Shown: positions 63,091-64,000 of the stretch, in pieces | Layout: the number at the start of each line of letters is the position of its first letter | Position numbering within the stretch: position 1 is the first letter of the stretch | Source: Trileptium ribeirensis | Lineage: Eukaryota; Nematoda; Enoplea; Enoplida; Thoracostomopsidae | Reading direction: 5' to 3' | DNA length: 64,000 nt | Assembly (NCBI GenBank): GCA_030248225.1 | Contig: JASANE010021268.1 | Location: forward strand, 1-64,000 | The notes under the pieces: model-generated | Databases searched by the model: none | Seen by the model: only the letters and a program-made list of their open reading frames with translations | What the model was told of the DNA's origin: nothing | Position numbers and translations under genes: made by a program

Positions 63091-64000
63091 TGATCAATTT
63101 TTATAACGGAATCTTTGCTCGCAGTAAATAGAAGTTCTGGAGTCGAATAAAAACTTGGTTGAAACAACAATAATTCGATGTTTGGTGGCGTGTTGGTAGA
63201 TAAATTATTAGATTTGTGTTTCCCGTTTATTTTAGCTTGAAGCTCAGTAGCCATTTTGGTATCAGTAGGTGGTACAAGACCAGTTATAAAAGAAGAAATG
63301 TGGCAAAATTACATTGATTTTGCTTAATTTAATTTTGTTAGAATGAGCAATGCAACGGGATAAATATCTATATTAGCATTGTCATGAATGTATTATACAA
63401 AAACTATAATTTCCCATAGACTTGATTAGTTTATTAAGTGCTATTATTATATATTGTTCCATGCTATTTACAATGTTTGCATAAAATTTATTGTATCTGT
63501 TGTCAGAAAACGTCAAAAAATGTGTGCAAATTGATCGACTAACTGCAATTATGGATATGTATTGCGGCATAAATCAAGTGTTGCTAGGGTTTCCTCCTTA
63601 AGAGTTGGGCCCTGTCAAGGAAAATATACCCCTCCCCACCTCCCGCTGTCAGCTCAGCACTACCACCCGCCTTCGCCTTCAGAAAACGATGAGGAAAAAT
63701 CGTGCTGGAATTAGCAAAAAATAGGGGAAATTGGGAAAATTTGTCAATTTTGAAAAATTTTAGCTAACTAATTGGGAAAAATTTTGACTTTGAACACCTA
63801 TGTTTTGCTGTTAAAATTTGGGTATTTTTAGCCAACATATTGCAAAAAAAGCTTATTTTTAGCACTACGAAGACAAACCCGCTAATTGTAGCCGCGCAGT
63901 AAAGTTATTGGGCAGCGAACTGGGGTAAACAACAGGTGAACCTGAATGAGCCAGGCCTCATTTGTAAGAGTCAATTCGATGCGCAACAGTCATTTCTGTC
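63091..64000. other. Right edge: nothing recognised
   Basis: AT-rich sequence with 'aattttagc'-type old repeat words near 63700-63850. No exon or element supported. Confidence 0.4.

Overview
This window is nuclear DNA from an invertebrate-like metazoan. It has canonical GT-AG introns, a low GC content, decayed LINE elements, many MITE-like repeats and several minisatellites. It holds one recognisable protein-coding gene on the + strand and no bacterial-style genes. The species cannot be named. The first 5.3 kb carries degenerate arrays of GCCTAA/TTAGGC hexamers, the telomere motif known from nematodes, so a nematode is possible but unproven.

Layout. 1-5.9 kb: a satellite of about 1.27/1.38-kb units that alternate short and long, giving a roughly 2.64-kb higher-order repeat. 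Each complete unit has a TTAGGC-like tract. 6.0-9.1 kb: two oppositely oriented fragments of CR1-like LINEs and part of another dispersed repeat. 10.1-10.55 kb: a four-copy tandem repeat just upstream of the gene start.

10.6-61.6 kb: a RELCH homologue (KIAA1468; RAB11-binding protein with LisH, coiled-coil and HEAT repeats). I model 24 exons (3,474 coding nt, 1,158 codons) whose splice phases join without a break; the C-terminal end is missing and probably lies beyond position 64,000. In vertebrates RELCH bridges RAB11-positive recycling endosomes and OSBP at the trans-Golgi and helps move cholesterol between them. The exons encode a LisH-like segment, a short coiled coil, a second (canonical) LisH, the conserved motif around DDWDEVGLNIPRP, a coiled coil and linker, and a long HEAT-repeat region.

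The introns make up most of the window. They hold LINE relics (RNase H domain near 13.1-13.7 kb, reverse transcriptase near 36.1-36.7 kb), several TIR/MITE-like families, a 39-bp minisatellite (42.6-44.1 kb), a 71-bp minisatellite (44.8-45.1 kb) and duplicated segments.

The most interesting features are two tandem expansions made from exons of this gene. Seven approximately 114-bp copies of exon 21 lie at 53.3-54.1 kb. Their boundaries are phase-compatible with mutually exclusive use, although several copies carry frameshifts. Four copies of the 3' part of exon 16 plus its splice donor lie at 47.8-48.4 kb.
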